The notes: generated by a model from the sequence alone, not told the origin. A DNA stretch of 64,000 bases from Clostridiales bacterium (GCA_017513085.1 JAFWDK010000015.1:62001-126000), one strand, 5' to 3'; counted from the stretch's first letter, positions 52,701 through 61,655 are shown. Program-made: numbers and translations.

Positions 52701-53171
52701 TCATTCAATAGTCAGACTACAATTATATCGGACCACAGATCCATTCGGGTACTCGACGACAACTCTTTCCGCTTCAAAACCACTTTTCCGGTAGAATCCG
52801 ATCGCATCGTCATCTGTCTGCGCCGTGATCCTCTTGAGGTGCTCAGTTTCCATCACCTGATATATCATTTCTTTTCCGACACCCTTTTCCCACAGATCTT
52901 TTCTCACAGCAATCCCCAGGATCTCCGCCTCGACACCCGTTTCAGACCCCGTCGCTGCTTCTGTCTCTTTCAGCACCAGAATACCGGCTTTTTCGCCATC
53001 CATATCACATACGAAGATCTTCACAGACGGATCCGATAAAAACTTCTCCATCAGCGCTTTGTAATCTTCATAAGTCGGCTGATACATGCAAGGCGCATAA
53101 ATCAGAAACGCCTCCTCGGAAGTCAGCCAACTCTTATCCATACAGCGTCTGCTTTCACAAGTCTTTTTCAT
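52701..53171 (-). CDS. GNAT-family N-acetyltransferase
   Basis: This 156-residue GNAT has KAGILVLKETEAATGSETGV, the CoA loop VRKDLWEKGVGKEMIYQ and IGFYRKSGFEAERV. The start overlaps the upstream GNAT by 17 bases, so the two are coupled. It ends 11 bases before the split flavodoxin start. The substrate is unknown. Confidence 0.85.
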   Translation of the reverse strand: MKKTCESRRCMDKSWLTSEEAFLIYAPCMYQPTYEDYKALMEKFLSDPSVKIFVCDMDGEKAGILVLKETEAATGSETGVEAEILGIAVRKDLWEKGVGKEMIYQVMETEHLKRITAQTDDDAIGFYRKSGFEAERVVVEYPNGSVVRYNCSLTIE

Positions 53172-53649
53172 AGCTCACTTCTCGTATACTCTTGCCGCCA
53201 ATCGAATCATCACGCACCTCGGATGCCAATTGAAATCCCATTCTTTCATAGAAATCTCTGGCATTCGTATTCTCTTCCAGCACCCAAAGCATTACTTTCT
53301 TATATCCCATTTGCTTGAGCTCGGCTAACGCTTTTTCCATCAACTGTCTTCCGTAACCGCGCCCCACATATTCCGGCAAAAGATAGATGGATATCACTTC
53401 ACCATAACCCGGGAACGCATCAAATCTCGATTCGCAGAAACTGCTGGTTCCGACGATCTTTCCATCTTCAACACATACCAGTGTATGCCAACTAGGATTA
53501 TCCACCTTCGCCGCCCATCTTCCGGATGGAATGCTATCCAGATAATCCTGCGGAATGATTCCTTTATATGCAGACTTCCAGCTCTGCTCATAGACATTGC
53601 TGATCTCCAGTCTATCATCTGTCTTATCGATATACCGTACTGTACTCAC
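53155..53649 (-). CDS. GNAT-family N-acetyltransferase
   Basis: This GNAT of about 165 residues begins at a GTG with TGGAGG upstream (STVRYIDKTDDRL). It has SYKGIIPQ-type SAYKGIIPQDYLDSIPSGRW, ISIYLLPEYVGRGYGRQLME and ARDFYERMGFQLASEV, the form seen in many drug- or amine-modifying GNATs. The frame extends to 53721 without support. It is first in the GNAT-GNAT-flavodoxin group. Confidence 0.88.
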   Translation of the reverse strand: MSTVRYIDKTDDRLEISNVYEQSWKSAYKGIIPQDYLDSIPSGRWAAKVDNPSWHTLVCVEDGKIVGTSSFCESRFDAFPGYGEVISIYLLPEYVGRGYGRQLMEKALAELKQMGYKKVMLWVLEENTNARDFYERMGFQLASEVRDDSIGGKSIREVSYEKDL

Positions 53650-53754
53650 GCCGCACCTCCATCCATAACATAGTGCAATATTTGCGTTCCGAATGCAATA
53701 CGATATACCAAGTCGACACATCTGTTGACAAATGCACCCTCATCAGCGACGTAT

Positions 53755-54432
53755 TCAGCGACTTTTGCAAATAATCTGCGAATTTGGATCTGCAGCCCTG
53801 ATCGCCCCAGACGCGTGGATCCGGACAACGCGGTTTTCATCTGTCTCAGAAAGCTTCTGCAGTTCAGAAATGTACGGCCGCACAAACTCCGGTCTTCTTT
53901 TCCCGAGGACGCGGAAGATCTCCGGCGCTTCCATCCTGACTTTGTCATCCTCATCTTTTAGAAGTTTCGCAAATACCGGGATATGTTCCGCATAGATGTC
54001 CGGCGTGTTCGTCGCTATATTTTCAGAAGCCCAGATAAAACTGAGCCGGACCTTCGGATCCGCATCCTCCGAAAAACAAAACATTTCTTTCCAATACATC
54101 TCGATATTGGAAAAGCACCCGCGCCCGATCCTTCCGAGTGCATTCACCGCACGCTCTCGAAGAAGCGGTTCTGAGCTTTTACAGAAGGAATAGATCGATG
54201 GGACAACGTCCGAAATCAGGTGGGGATACACAAGCCCGATCTCCCCGAGCATCCAGATCGTCTTTGCTTTTATCTTCGTGGATTTATGAGTAAGAAGTGT
54301 GGAAAGATAGGGTATACTCTCCGGCCAATATTCCTTCTCTTTTGTAAGTTTTCCGAGTTCTTTGTAAAGTTCTGATTCAGTCAAGTCCGTTCTCCTTTTC
54401 GAAGAGACATTCGACTTCCGATCTGAACTCAC
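53755..54432 (-). CDS. HEAT-repeat protein
   Basis: This 225-residue all-helical protein has repeated pairs such as TKIKAKTIWMLGEIGLVYPH, LLRERAVNALGRIG, PKVRLSFIWASENIAT and DKVRMEAPEIFRVLGKRR. It is a HEAT or DNA-alkylation-repeat-like scaffold. It starts at a GTG overlapping the PadR stop by 4 bases. Interaction with the PadR system is a guess. Confidence 0.82.
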   Translation of the reverse strand: MSSDRKSNVSSKRRTDLTESELYKELGKLTKEKEYWPESIPYLSTLLTHKSTKIKAKTIWMLGEIGLVYPHLISDVVPSIYSFCKSSEPLLRERAVNALGRIGRGCFSNIEMYWKEMFCFSEDADPKVRLSFIWASENIATNTPDIYAEHIPVFAKLLKDEDDKVRMEAPEIFRVLGKRRPEFVRPYISELQKLSETDENRVVRIHASGAIRAADPNSQIICKSR

Positions 54433-54929
54433 AGTTGTCTTAATGTCTCTTTCTCCATTTCGATGATATGGATCATGCGGTCGATGGCGCAGATGCCGGA
54501 ATACGGGATCTTATGCGCCAGCATCTGCTCTTTATTCGCTTTCGTCCCGGCTTCGTATTCGTCCAGGATCGCCTGTCTTTTTTTCTTCTCGGTTTCCAGT
54601 TCTTTCTTAGTAAGCACATCGGAGAAGATCACGGCCAGGCAGAACCAGACGGAATCATAATCGACCCTCTCGAAAAGATCGCAAATCGTCTTCTTCAGTT
54701 CTTTTCGCCCGGCATCGGTAATACAATACACTGCCTTATTCTCGGCCTCTCCCGTATCCTCGATCAAGCCCTTTTTCTGAAGCCGGATGCAGGTCTCATA
54801 GAGCGTCGTCGCGCCAATCGGAAGCCAGTATTTCATGTTCATCTGATCGATGACCTTCAGCATGTCATACGCATTTTTCTCGCCCTTGGTCAGGATCCCC
54901 ATGATCACTATGGATGTTTTCGACAGCAT
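54429..54929 (-). CDS. PadR-family transcriptional regulator
   Basis: This 166-residue PadR protein has the winged helix (IVIMGILTKGEKNAYDMLKV, PIGATTLYETCIRLQKKGLI) and a C-terminal coiled-coil dimer domain. PadR proteins repress their own operon until a ligand binds. AAGGAG precedes the ATG, which lies 65 bases inside the end of the CPBP gene. The operators at 55713-55762 are its most likely sites. Confidence 0.88.
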   Translation of the reverse strand: MLSKTSIVIMGILTKGEKNAYDMLKVIDQMNMKYWLPIGATTLYETCIRLQKKGLIEDTGEAENKAVYCITDAGRKELKKTICDLFERVDYDSVWFCLAVIFSDVLTKKELETEKKKRQAILDEYEAGTKANKEQMLAHKIPYSGICAIDRMIHIIEMEKETLRQL

Positions 54930-55668
54930 TTCTCTTACTCCTTCTTCTCCGGTACCAAAACCATATCACGATCAGAAGCCAGATGATCAGGGCAAACACG
55001 AACGACTCGACACTCTTGATCCCGTCACCTGCTTCCGAAGATATTATAACATCCCAGAGCGCGCCCACTCCCCAGAAAAACGGAAAAATGACCAGCATAT
55101 TCCGGGTGATGTAGAATACTGCGGAGTACATCAGGCCGACCAGGAACAGATGCAGGAACTCCGGCTGGAATCCGGCATGATGAAATGAGTAAAAAGCACT
55201 GGTCAGTAAGATCGCCGGAATAATGCCGAATGCTTTTTCGAAGCTCATGCGAAGGAAACCGTAGATAAACAGCATCTCGAAGATGCCGGCCGTGAGTATA
55301 TACACCGCCGCATACAGATTTTTCTTCTGCAAAAGCACTGTTCCCTCGGGGATCCCGTCTCCCATGAACATGGCCAGAAGCCCTGCTGCAAAAAGGGTGT
55401 CCAGCAGAAGGCTCAGCTTGATCTTTTTCTTCGAAAAGCCGATGTCCGAGAGGACCTCTTTTCCTTTCTTATCCACATACATCGATACGAAAACGATGCC
55501 CAGTCCGAAGATCATGACTACATCCCGAAGGAGAAAAGACACGATCGTATCCCTCATCGAATCCCCCGAGAAAGGGAGCATCAGAAGGCTCAGGCCGATC
55601 ATCAGAAGCCCTGCAGCAACGGCAATCCACGTATCCCGGGTCACTTTCATCTTAAATAGTTCTTTCAC
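54865..55668 (-). CDS. CPBP-like membrane protein with degenerate protease motif
   Basis: This 267-residue protein has about seven helices and the CPBP order, but the EExxxR site is altered to EMLFIYGFLR. The His motif (FYSFHHAGF) remains. It may have lost activity or have a different specificity. The GTG start at 55668 has GAGGTG upstream; the frame to 55680 is longer. It is first in the CPBP-PadR-HEAT operon and could be the ligand-linked function. Confidence 0.7.
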   Translation of the reverse strand: MKELFKMKVTRDTWIAVAAGLLMIGLSLLMLPFSGDSMRDTIVSFLLRDVVMIFGLGIVFVSMYVDKKGKEVLSDIGFSKKKIKLSLLLDTLFAAGLLAMFMGDGIPEGTVLLQKKNLYAAVYILTAGIFEMLFIYGFLRMSFEKAFGIIPAILLTSAFYSFHHAGFQPEFLHLFLVGLMYSAVFYITRNMLVIFPFFWGVGALWDVIISSEAGDGIKSVESFVFALIIWLLIVIWFWYRRRRSKRNAVENIHSDHGDPDQGREKCV

Positions 55669-55712
55669 GAAAACAATCACCTCATATCAGGAGAATCACT
55701 TGCACATACATT

Positions 55713-55769
55713 TACTACGTATGCGTAGTATCGTGAGAGAATAATACCACGTATACGTAGTAATGTAAA
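55713..55769 (-). promoter_or_regulatory. PadR operon promoter with two 18-bp operators
   Basis: On the minus strand TTTACA (55769-55764) and TATTAT (55746-55741) are 17 bp apart. One operator, TACCACG-TATA-CGTAGTA (55745-55762), fills the spacer. A second, TACTACG-TATG-CGTAGTA (55713-55730), lies just downstream. The 32-bp distance is three helical turns. This is a textbook repression layout. Confidence 0.85.
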
Positions 55770-55798
55770 TACCCATTTTGAGATGATTTCTAAACAGC

Positions 55799-56470
55799 TT
55801 AGCTGACCAGACCACCATGGAACACGCATTCATAGACTTTCGTGTCATTGAGATAGATCTCTTCGTAGCCCTGAAACCAGGTAAAATCACCGGTGACTTT
55901 GCATCGGTATGTGTACTCTCCCGACTGGATAATCTCCGGTCCTCTATAGGGCATATTCTTATCTGCGGCACGAAGCGCTTCTTTCAGGAAATTCCCGCTG
56001 AACCCGTCGCCGAGAACCCTTCCCATATAGTTCATCGCGTAGACCGTGGCGCCATCTTTCCAGATGGCTTCTTCACCTGCAAACTTCTCGCCTCCGACAT
56101 ATGTGTCATGGTACATATACCTTCCGTTCTCGTAACGGAAATCGTGGGACGCCGGTCTTGTCGGATCCGCCTCGTTCATAAAAGCCGCATAGGTATTGAC
56201 GTTTGCTTCGAGCCGGAAGGAGATCAGTTCATCGAGATCCGGATCGTCATATGCCTTGATACTCATGGCGCATTCCTGGTCCTTCACCAGATAGTCCACG
56301 CTGACATTCATCAGCTCGCTGATCTGGATCAGGTTGGCAATATCCGGGTACACCTGCCCCGACTCCCATTTCGCCACGGCCTGTCTTGACACACCCAGTT
56401 TCTCGCTCAGCGCCTCCTGCGTATATCCTTTGTTCTTTCTCAATATCTGAAGTTTCTCGGAAAAGATCAT
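55799..56470 (-). CDS. XRE regulator with DUF5680 domain
   Basis: This 224-residue protein has an XRE domain (YTQEALSEKLGVSRQAVAKWE) and a C-terminal DUF5680-like domain (FRLEANVNTYAAFMNE, DTYVGGEKFAGEEAIWKDG, MNYMGRVLGDGFSGNFLKEA, FTWFQGYEEIYL). The domain is known from regulators of unknown ligand. The start is the ATG with GGAGGTGAG upstream. It probably controls itself or a divergent gene. Confidence 0.88.
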   Translation of the reverse strand: MIFSEKLQILRKNKGYTQEALSEKLGVSRQAVAKWESGQVYPDIANLIQISELMNVSVDYLVKDQECAMSIKAYDDPDLDELISFRLEANVNTYAAFMNEADPTRPASHDFRYENGRYMYHDTYVGGEKFAGEEAIWKDGATVYAMNYMGRVLGDGFSGNFLKEALRAADKNMPYRGPEIIQSGEYTYRCKVTGDFTWFQGYEEIYLNDTKVYECVFHGGLVS

Positions 56471-56583
56471 GCTTCTCACCTCCGAAAACAATATACTTGA
56501 CGGCGGCCGCTTCCACCACCAATCGGCAGTTGCAGTTCTGCTACCTTCATTATACAGAACATATATCTCCTCGGCGATGAATC

Positions 56584-56612
56584 TTAGATGGATGGATCTG
56601 AAATAGTATAAT
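56584..56612 (+). promoter_or_regulatory. Distal promoter of the LytTR operon
   Basis: TTAGAT (56584-56589), a 17-bp spacer and TATAAT (56607-56612) precede the LytTR gene by about 155 bases. The leader contains the hairpin TCCCCG...CGGGGA (56648-56673). It may provide basal expression. Confidence 0.55.
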
Positions 56613-56673
56613 GTAATCAGTATACGAAGAAAAAAGGATCCGGCTGCTCCCCGACAGTTCTTTTCAACGGGGA

Positions 56674-56745
56674 AATGTCCCGCTTATCCGCAAGAATGTC
56701 CTTCTTATCCATTATTCGTTGAACATGGCCGAGAAATACGATAAT
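56674..56745 (+). promoter_or_regulatory. LytTR direct repeats and activated promoter
   Basis: AATGTCC-NN-CTTATCC occurs at 56674-56689 and 56695-56710, a 21-bp period. This is two helical turns and is typical of LytTR sites. Nine bases on are TTGAAC (56719-56724) and GATAAT (56740-56745) with a short 15-bp spacer, as expected for an activator-dependent promoter. The LytTR protein encoded next is the likely activator. Confidence 0.7.
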
Positions 56746-56768
56746 CTCAGCCTGACGGAGAAAAAAAC

Positions 56769-57221
56769 ATGAAACTGTTTGTGAAAGAAAAGTGTGATGT
56801 AAAAGAAACCGAAGTGGAGATCCGTTGCAGGATCCGCGACAGAGAAGTCGATGATCTGATCGCGGGGATCAAAAATGCAGGGAGCTTCATCATCGGTGAA
56901 AAAGAGAATGGCGATCTTTGTCAGGTACCTGTCGTCAGGATCTTCTATTTCGAGGCGATCGAGGGAAAGGTATTTGCCTATCTCGAGAAAGAGATCGTCA
57001 AGATCAGAAGTGCTTTGTACGAAGTAGAGAGCACTTACCGGAGCAATCATTTCGTGCGCATCTCCAAGTCAGCAGTCGTTAATTTGAGAATGATCACAAA
57101 CATCCGGCCGGAAGAAGGGCGACGCGTGAGGATCGAACTGAGGAACCAGGAATCCCTCATTGTTTCGAAAAACTACGTCAGCGACCTGAAGAAGGCCATA
57201 GGCATGAAGGAGGGCAAATAA
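56769..57221 (+). CDS. LytTR-family transcriptional regulator
   Basis: This 150-residue protein has a LytTR DNA-binding domain in the C-terminal 100 residues (VRIFYFEAIEGKVFAYLEKE, NHFVRISKSAVVNLRMITNI, SKNYVSDLKKA). It lacks a receiver domain. Such short LytTR proteins pair with a membrane inhibitor as the LytTR regulatory systems (HdrRM, BrsRM) that control bacteriocins and competence in streptococci. It ends 1 base into the next gene, which matches that pairing. Confidence 0.9.
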   Translation: MKLFVKEKCDVKETEVEIRCRIRDREVDDLIAGIKNAGSFIIGEKENGDLCQVPVVRIFYFEAIEGKVFAYLEKEIVKIRSALYEVESTYRSNHFVRISKSAVVNLRMITNIRPEEGRRVRIELRNQESLIVSKNYVSDLKKAIGMKEGK

Positions 57222-57676
57222 TGAACAAGATCATATCTTCTTTTCAAAAAGCTCTTTCCACCTGTGTTTGTGCATTCTCATTGTGCATCATCATTCTGGC
57301 CTTTGTATCGTATGGAACAGGAAAACTGCTCTCTCCTGATAATATCTTTATCCTGACATGGATGTTCTTGTGCATAGTTATCATCCGCACACTGTATCTA
57401 TCTTTGGAAGGAACAAAAAGGATTGGAAGAATTCCATACTGGATCAAGAGACTGATCGCTCTTCCCTTCTATCTGGGAGTTACCGTGATTGGTATTAAGA
57501 ATCTGGCGTGTCTTGAAAACACTTACAAAACAAATCTGATATTCATTATTGGCGTGTTTGGAATCGTCTATTTCATCGCCTCAACGATCCGGTATTTCAT
57601 CGAAAGAAAGAAAACCGATGCAATGACCGATGCACTACTTAAGATCCAGAAGGAGATAGAGAAAGAAAATGAATAA
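57221..57676 (+). CDS. DUF3021-like membrane inhibitor partner
   Basis: This 151-residue protein has four membrane helices (LCIIILAFVSYG, ILTWMFLCIVIIR, LPFYLGVTVIGI, FIIGVFGIVYFIAS) and a charged C-terminal tail of about 30 residues. Four-helix proteins directly after LytTR genes act as membrane-bound inhibitors that hold the regulator. The start overlaps the LytTR stop by 1 base. Its overlap with the next gene (8 bases) shows tight coupling. Confidence 0.8.
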   Translation: MNKIISSFQKALSTCVCAFSLCIIILAFVSYGTGKLLSPDNIFILTWMFLCIVIIRTLYLSLEGTKRIGRIPYWIKRLIALPFYLGVTVIGIKNLACLENTYKTNLIFIIGVFGIVYFIASTIRYFIERKKTDAMTDALLKIQKEIEKENE

Positions 57677-58190
57677 GACAATGAAGAGTGTATTATTCGG
57701 CGGCGGTATCGCCCTGGTCATCGGTCTGACCGTATTGTTCGGGTACTTGGGTTTTCATGGCAAGAAAGTGAAAAACCGCTTGAATCTGTCCTATACGGAC
57801 AAGGTCGAAATGAAAGACGGGAAACTTGACGCGACCCGTTCGAGCGTGGAGTTTTACAATGAATCAGGAACAAACTATAAAGTAATGCTCAAGTGGGGAA
57901 ACCGTTCTGAAAAATACAGTTTCCTTACCATGACCAAGATCGTCGCACCTAGTGGAAAAGCAGAAGCCTGGACTTCCGGTGACTGGGGAGAATGCGAGAT
58001 GGAGTTCGAACTGACAGAAACAGGAGACTATACGATTATTAGTGAATACTACTGCACAGAAGAAGAATTTGAAGAAGCTTGTAAAAGTTTGGATCCGAAC
58101 TTTACGCTTGAAGGCAACACCTTTGTTTTCACGGGTGAAGACGGAAGCTGGGAGCAAAGGATCGATGTAAAACTGGTCGTATCGAAATAA
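57669..58190 (+). CDS. Membrane-anchored extracytoplasmic protein
   Basis: This 173-residue protein has an N-terminal anchor helix (SVLFGGGIALVIGLTVLFGY) and a beta-rich outer domain (FYNESGTNYKVMLKWGN, GDYTIISEYYCTEEEFEEAC). No family is recognised. It is the third gene of the LytTR operon and overlaps the membrane inhibitor gene by 8 bases. It may be the output or signal-related protein of the system, by context only. Confidence 0.65.
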   Translation: MNKTMKSVLFGGGIALVIGLTVLFGYLGFHGKKVKNRLNLSYTDKVEMKDGKLDATRSSVEFYNESGTNYKVMLKWGNRSEKYSFLTMTKIVAPSGKAEAWTSGDWGECEMEFELTETGDYTIISEYYCTEEEFEEACKSLDPNFTLEGNTFVFTGEDGSWEQRIDVKLVVSK

Positions 58191-58241
58191 AAAAGCTCAT
58201 TTCTTATCGACATCAAATATCCACTCATCTTGGAGGTAAAT

Positions 58242-58802
58242 ATGGAACGCAAGATCAAAGCCGGCTTGCGTGTGGTACCTGTCGTCCTTTTCGTGCTGTT
58301 ACTCTACGTATTTCTGCACGAAAGCGGGCATACCATCGTAGCACTTTCTGCCGGATCAAAAATCACCGAATTCGAACTTATTTCATTAAAGCCACATATG
58401 AATTTTGAAGGAGGAAACTATGATCTTTTCAGCACCTTATGGCTTCATGCAAACGGCTCGTTGCTACCTCTTTTCGTATCGTATATTGTTGCATTCACAT
58501 ACAGAAAAGAAATACAGAACTTTTTCTATCACGCCTTCTGCTTCCTTTTCTGTGTCACGACCACGTTATCGTTCCTCGTTTGGGTCGTCCTCCCGTTAAT
58601 GTACATGAACGGCTATATGGATAACGGAGAAGACGTTTGTAAATGTGCGGATCTTTTCAACATGTATTACGATCCATGGATCATAAGTGTGGTCGCACTT
58701 CTTCTCGTCGGGCTTGGCGCTTTATTGATCTTTTGGAAAGGGATCCCCCGACAGTTTTTCGCCCGCGTGAAAAAGCTCTTGAAGAAGAAAAACGTCACCT
58801 GA
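58242..58802 (+). CDS. M50-like membrane metalloprotease
   Basis: This 186-residue protein has a first helix ending with HESGHTIVA (HExxH-like HESGH), typical of site-2-type M50 proteases, and three or four further helices. A second metal-binding Asp is not obvious. GGAGGT precedes the ATG (MERKIK). It is the last gene of the LytTR operon. Peptide processing or immunity is possible. Confidence 0.7.
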   Translation: MERKIKAGLRVVPVVLFVLLLYVFLHESGHTIVALSAGSKITEFELISLKPHMNFEGGNYDLFSTLWLHANGSLLPLFVSYIVAFTYRKEIQNFFYHAFCFLFCVTTTLSFLVWVVLPLMYMNGYMDNGEDVCKCADLFNMYYDPWIISVVALLLVGLGALLIFWKGIPRQFFARVKKLLKKKNVT

Positions 58803-58813
58803 TCTTCCGCCTT

Positions 58814-60541
58814 TTAATCTTCCGCCTGCCTGTTCATGTGCGCATAGCTTCCGCCGTTTTTCATCAGTTCTTCATGTGTGCCGCGCTCCACGATCTTTCC
58901 GTTTTCGATCACGATGATCTGATCTGCATTCCGGATAGTTGAGAGACGGTGCGCAATGGCGATGATCGTCCTTTTTCCTGCGATTCCGGAAATGGCATTC
59001 TGGATCTGGCGTTCCGTCTCCACATCCACCGAAGCCGTCGCCTCATCCAGAATGATGATCGGCGACTTCCGAAGAATGGCGCGGGAGATGGCCACCCGCT
59101 GTTTCTGACCGCCGGAAAGGCGCAGTCCGCGCTCGCCGACCAGCGTGTCGTACTGATCCGGCATCTCCATAATGTCCTTATGGATGTTGGCCGCTTTTGC
59201 CGCCTCCATAATGTCCTCGCGACTGGCATCCGGAACCGCGTATCCGATGTTTTCCGCAATCGTGCCGTTGAATAAAAACGTATCCTGAAGGACAGGTGAG
59301 ATATTCTGTCTTAAGCTGTCGATGGTGATGTCATTGAGGTCATGACCATCGATCCGGATCTTTCCTTCCGTGGGTTCATAGAATCTCGAGATCAGCCTTG
59401 TCAGTGTAGTCTTTCCCACACCGGTCGGGCCGACGATAGCCAGCATTTTTCCCGGTTCACAGGTAAAAGAAACATCATCCAGGATCTTTCCACCGGTCTC
59501 ATACGAGAAGCTTACATGATCAAATTCGATTTCCCCCTTCGCATCCTCAAGCGGAGTCGCTTCTTTCGTATCCTTGATCTCGCACGGTGCATCCAATACA
59601 GAGATCACTCTTTCCGCGCCGGCCAGCGACTGCTGCATGTTCTCCAGAAGATTGGCCAGGCCCGTCACCGGGGCATAGAATAACGCGAGATAAAGAAGGA
59701 ATGCCACGACATCTTCCACGGAAAGGCCATCCTTATAGGCCAGATATCCGCCAAAAGCCACGACCAGGATCGTTCCGAGAGAAGAGATAAACTCCACGGT
59801 CGGATGGAAGATCGCACTGATCTTCAGTGCTTTTAACATGGCACGGATATGCTCGAAGTTCTTCTCGTCCACACGCTCCGTTTCGTATTCTTCCCTTCCG
59901 AAAGACTGGATCTCCTGGATCCCGGAAAGATTGTCCTGAAGTTTGCCGTTCAGCTCGCCCATCTTCTTCTGCGAGACCTTGAAAAAGGGTCGGACCTTCT
60001 TCGAGAAGATGATTCCGGATATAAAAATCAGCGGCAGAGGAGCGCAGGTGATCAGAGCCAGTTTCCAGTTGATAATGAGCAAAACGGCCAAAACTCCGAG
60101 GAATGTAACAATGTTCGTTATGGTTTCCGGGATCATATGCGCGTAGAGAAGTTCGAAATCTCTCGTGTCGTTGACGATACGGCTCATGAGATCGCCGGTC
60201 TGTTTATCGTGAAAATATCCGATGTGCATCCGCTCGAGCTTATCGTATGTCCGCGTGCGAAGATCCCCGACCAGATACCAGGCCGCCTTATGGGCGAGGT
60301 AGTTACTTAAGAAACGGAAAAGTACGCGAAAAAGGAAAAGCCCGACAAGTATCAGAGTTAAGATCCGGATCCTTGAAAGCCCCGCATCCGTGACTCCGGC
60401 ACTGACGATACCGGTCATCTCCGACATCACTTTCGGTGCCGCTAGATTCACTAAGGTCAGAAGAAGTGTAGATAGGATCGCGATGACATATAAAGCCTTA
60501 TACTTCAGCGCTTCCCGACTCAATCTCAGTAACATCTTCAT
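58814..60541 (-). CDS. ABC exporter (MsbA/LmrA-type half-transporter)
   Basis: This 575-residue protein has six membrane helices in the N-terminal half and an ATPase domain with GPTGVGKTTL (Walker A), RLSGGQKQRVAISRA (signature), IIILDEATASVD (Walker B) and AHRLST (H-loop). It works as a homodimer and exports lipid, drug or peptide. GGGGGAAG precedes the ATG. No substrate can be predicted from sequence. Confidence 0.94.
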   Translation of the reverse strand: MKMLLRLSREALKYKALYVIAILSTLLLTLVNLAAPKVMSEMTGIVSAGVTDAGLSRIRILTLILVGLFLFRVLFRFLSNYLAHKAAWYLVGDLRTRTYDKLERMHIGYFHDKQTGDLMSRIVNDTRDFELLYAHMIPETITNIVTFLGVLAVLLIINWKLALITCAPLPLIFISGIIFSKKVRPFFKVSQKKMGELNGKLQDNLSGIQEIQSFGREEYETERVDEKNFEHIRAMLKALKISAIFHPTVEFISSLGTILVVAFGGYLAYKDGLSVEDVVAFLLYLALFYAPVTGLANLLENMQQSLAGAERVISVLDAPCEIKDTKEATPLEDAKGEIEFDHVSFSYETGGKILDDVSFTCEPGKMLAIVGPTGVGKTTLTRLISRFYEPTEGKIRIDGHDLNDITIDSLRQNISPVLQDTFLFNGTIAENIGYAVPDASREDIMEAAKAANIHKDIMEMPDQYDTLVGERGLRLSGGQKQRVAISRAILRKSPIIILDEATASVDVETERQIQNAISGIAGKRTIIAIAHRLSTIRNADQIIVIENGKIVERGTHEELMKNGGSYAHMNRQAED

Positions 60542-60569
60542 GATTCTTCCCCCTTAACCGGGCAATTTT

Positions 60570-61655
60570 TCATTCATCCAAAAGATTGTAGATCCCATCT
60601 TCGGACAGGACGCCACGCTTCAGGTTGGCAGGAAGTAATCCCGCTTCGTCCAGTGCGAAGTCCTTCTTCCAATCAACACCGGTGTAGTACTTTTCCAGTT
60701 TTTTCAGATCCTCGGGCGCACCCTTCCCGGATGTAACTCTTTCGAAGATCTCTTCCATTTCCGTGATCCGCTGAACGGCCTTTTTCTCGTTTTCTCCGAT
60801 CCCCAGTATATTCTTCTCCATGCTTTCCAGAAGATCGTGGGAATCATCTTCGATATGCGAAAGATACGTCACGATGATCCCCTGCTTCGGCAGAACGTAA
60901 CATTTCTGCTTCCACTTGCCGTTAATGCTGAAGCCTCCTCTATACTTCCAGATAAAGAAACCGTACCCGCCTTCTCTATTCATCTGCTGCACGGAAGTGG
61001 CCATATCCACATATTCTTCGGAAAGGATACGGACGCCGTTATACACGCCCCCGTTATAAAGAAGCAGCCCGAACTTACTTAAGTCATGAACGGAAAGACG
61101 CATCATAGAAGCGCCGTAGAAATATCCCTCCGGCGATCTTCCGTACTCGAAGGATGTGATCTCCAGCGGCGCGAAGATCCTTTCTTCGATAAAAGCACCC
61201 AGATCGCTGCCGAGCACCTCTGTCAGCGCCACACCGATCAGGTATGACGAGATATTACTATAGTTGAATCCAGTTTCTTCCGGATCTTCGATCTCGCATG
61301 CCAGCGAAAAGTCCAGCCAGTTTTCCCCTTCCGCGCGGAACGGAAGATCGGAAACGGACATCGTCAGAAGACGGCGGAGACTAATCTTTTCCCAGCGGGC
61401 TTTCTGCTCTTTTGAAAGAGACAAGTGCTTTTCACTCGGAAGATATTCCAGGATCGATCGGTCTAGATCGATGCGTCCCTCATCGTAGAGGATCCCGACA
61501 GCGACGGACAGCACCGTCTTCGTCGCCGAGTAGATCTCGTGAATGCCCGATGTGTCCCCGAAGCTATGCGTTAACTCGCCATTCTCATACACTTCCGCAC
61601 CGAATACATTCCAATTATTGTCCTGAATATCCTTTACGAACTGATCGAATTTCAT
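60570..61655 (-). CDS. Beta-lactamase-family serine hydrolase (class C fold)
   Basis: This 361-residue protein has the SxxK motif in YSATKTVLS and the YxN motif in FNYSNISSY, typical of class C beta-lactamases and the EstB/DD-peptidase family. The length and C-terminal extension (about 100 residues) are atypical of true AmpC. There is no signal peptide, so a cytoplasmic esterase or peptidase is more likely. The start is the second in-frame codon with GAGGAG upstream (MKFDQF). Confidence 0.85.
   Translation of the reverse strand: MKFDQFVKDIQDNNWNVFGAEVYENGELTHSFGDTSGIHEIYSATKTVLSVAVGILYDEGRIDLDRSILEYLPSEKHLSLSKEQKARWEKISLRRLLTMSVSDLPFRAEGENWLDFSLACEIEDPEETGFNYSNISSYLIGVALTEVLGSDLGAFIEERIFAPLEITSFEYGRSPEGYFYGASMMRLSVHDLSKFGLLLYNGGVYNGVRILSEEYVDMATSVQQMNREGGYGFFIWKYRGGFSINGKWKQKCYVLPKQGIIVTYLSHIEDDSHDLLESMEKNILGIGENEKKAVQRITEMEEIFERVTSGKGAPEDLKKLEKYYTGVDWKKDFALDEAGLLPANLKRGVLSEDGIYNLLDE

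Noticed and set aside
7674-53649. GNAT-rich region as an integron cassette array
   Set aside because: No integrase and no attC-like sites were found; genes are often coupled by overlaps instead of separated by recombination sites.
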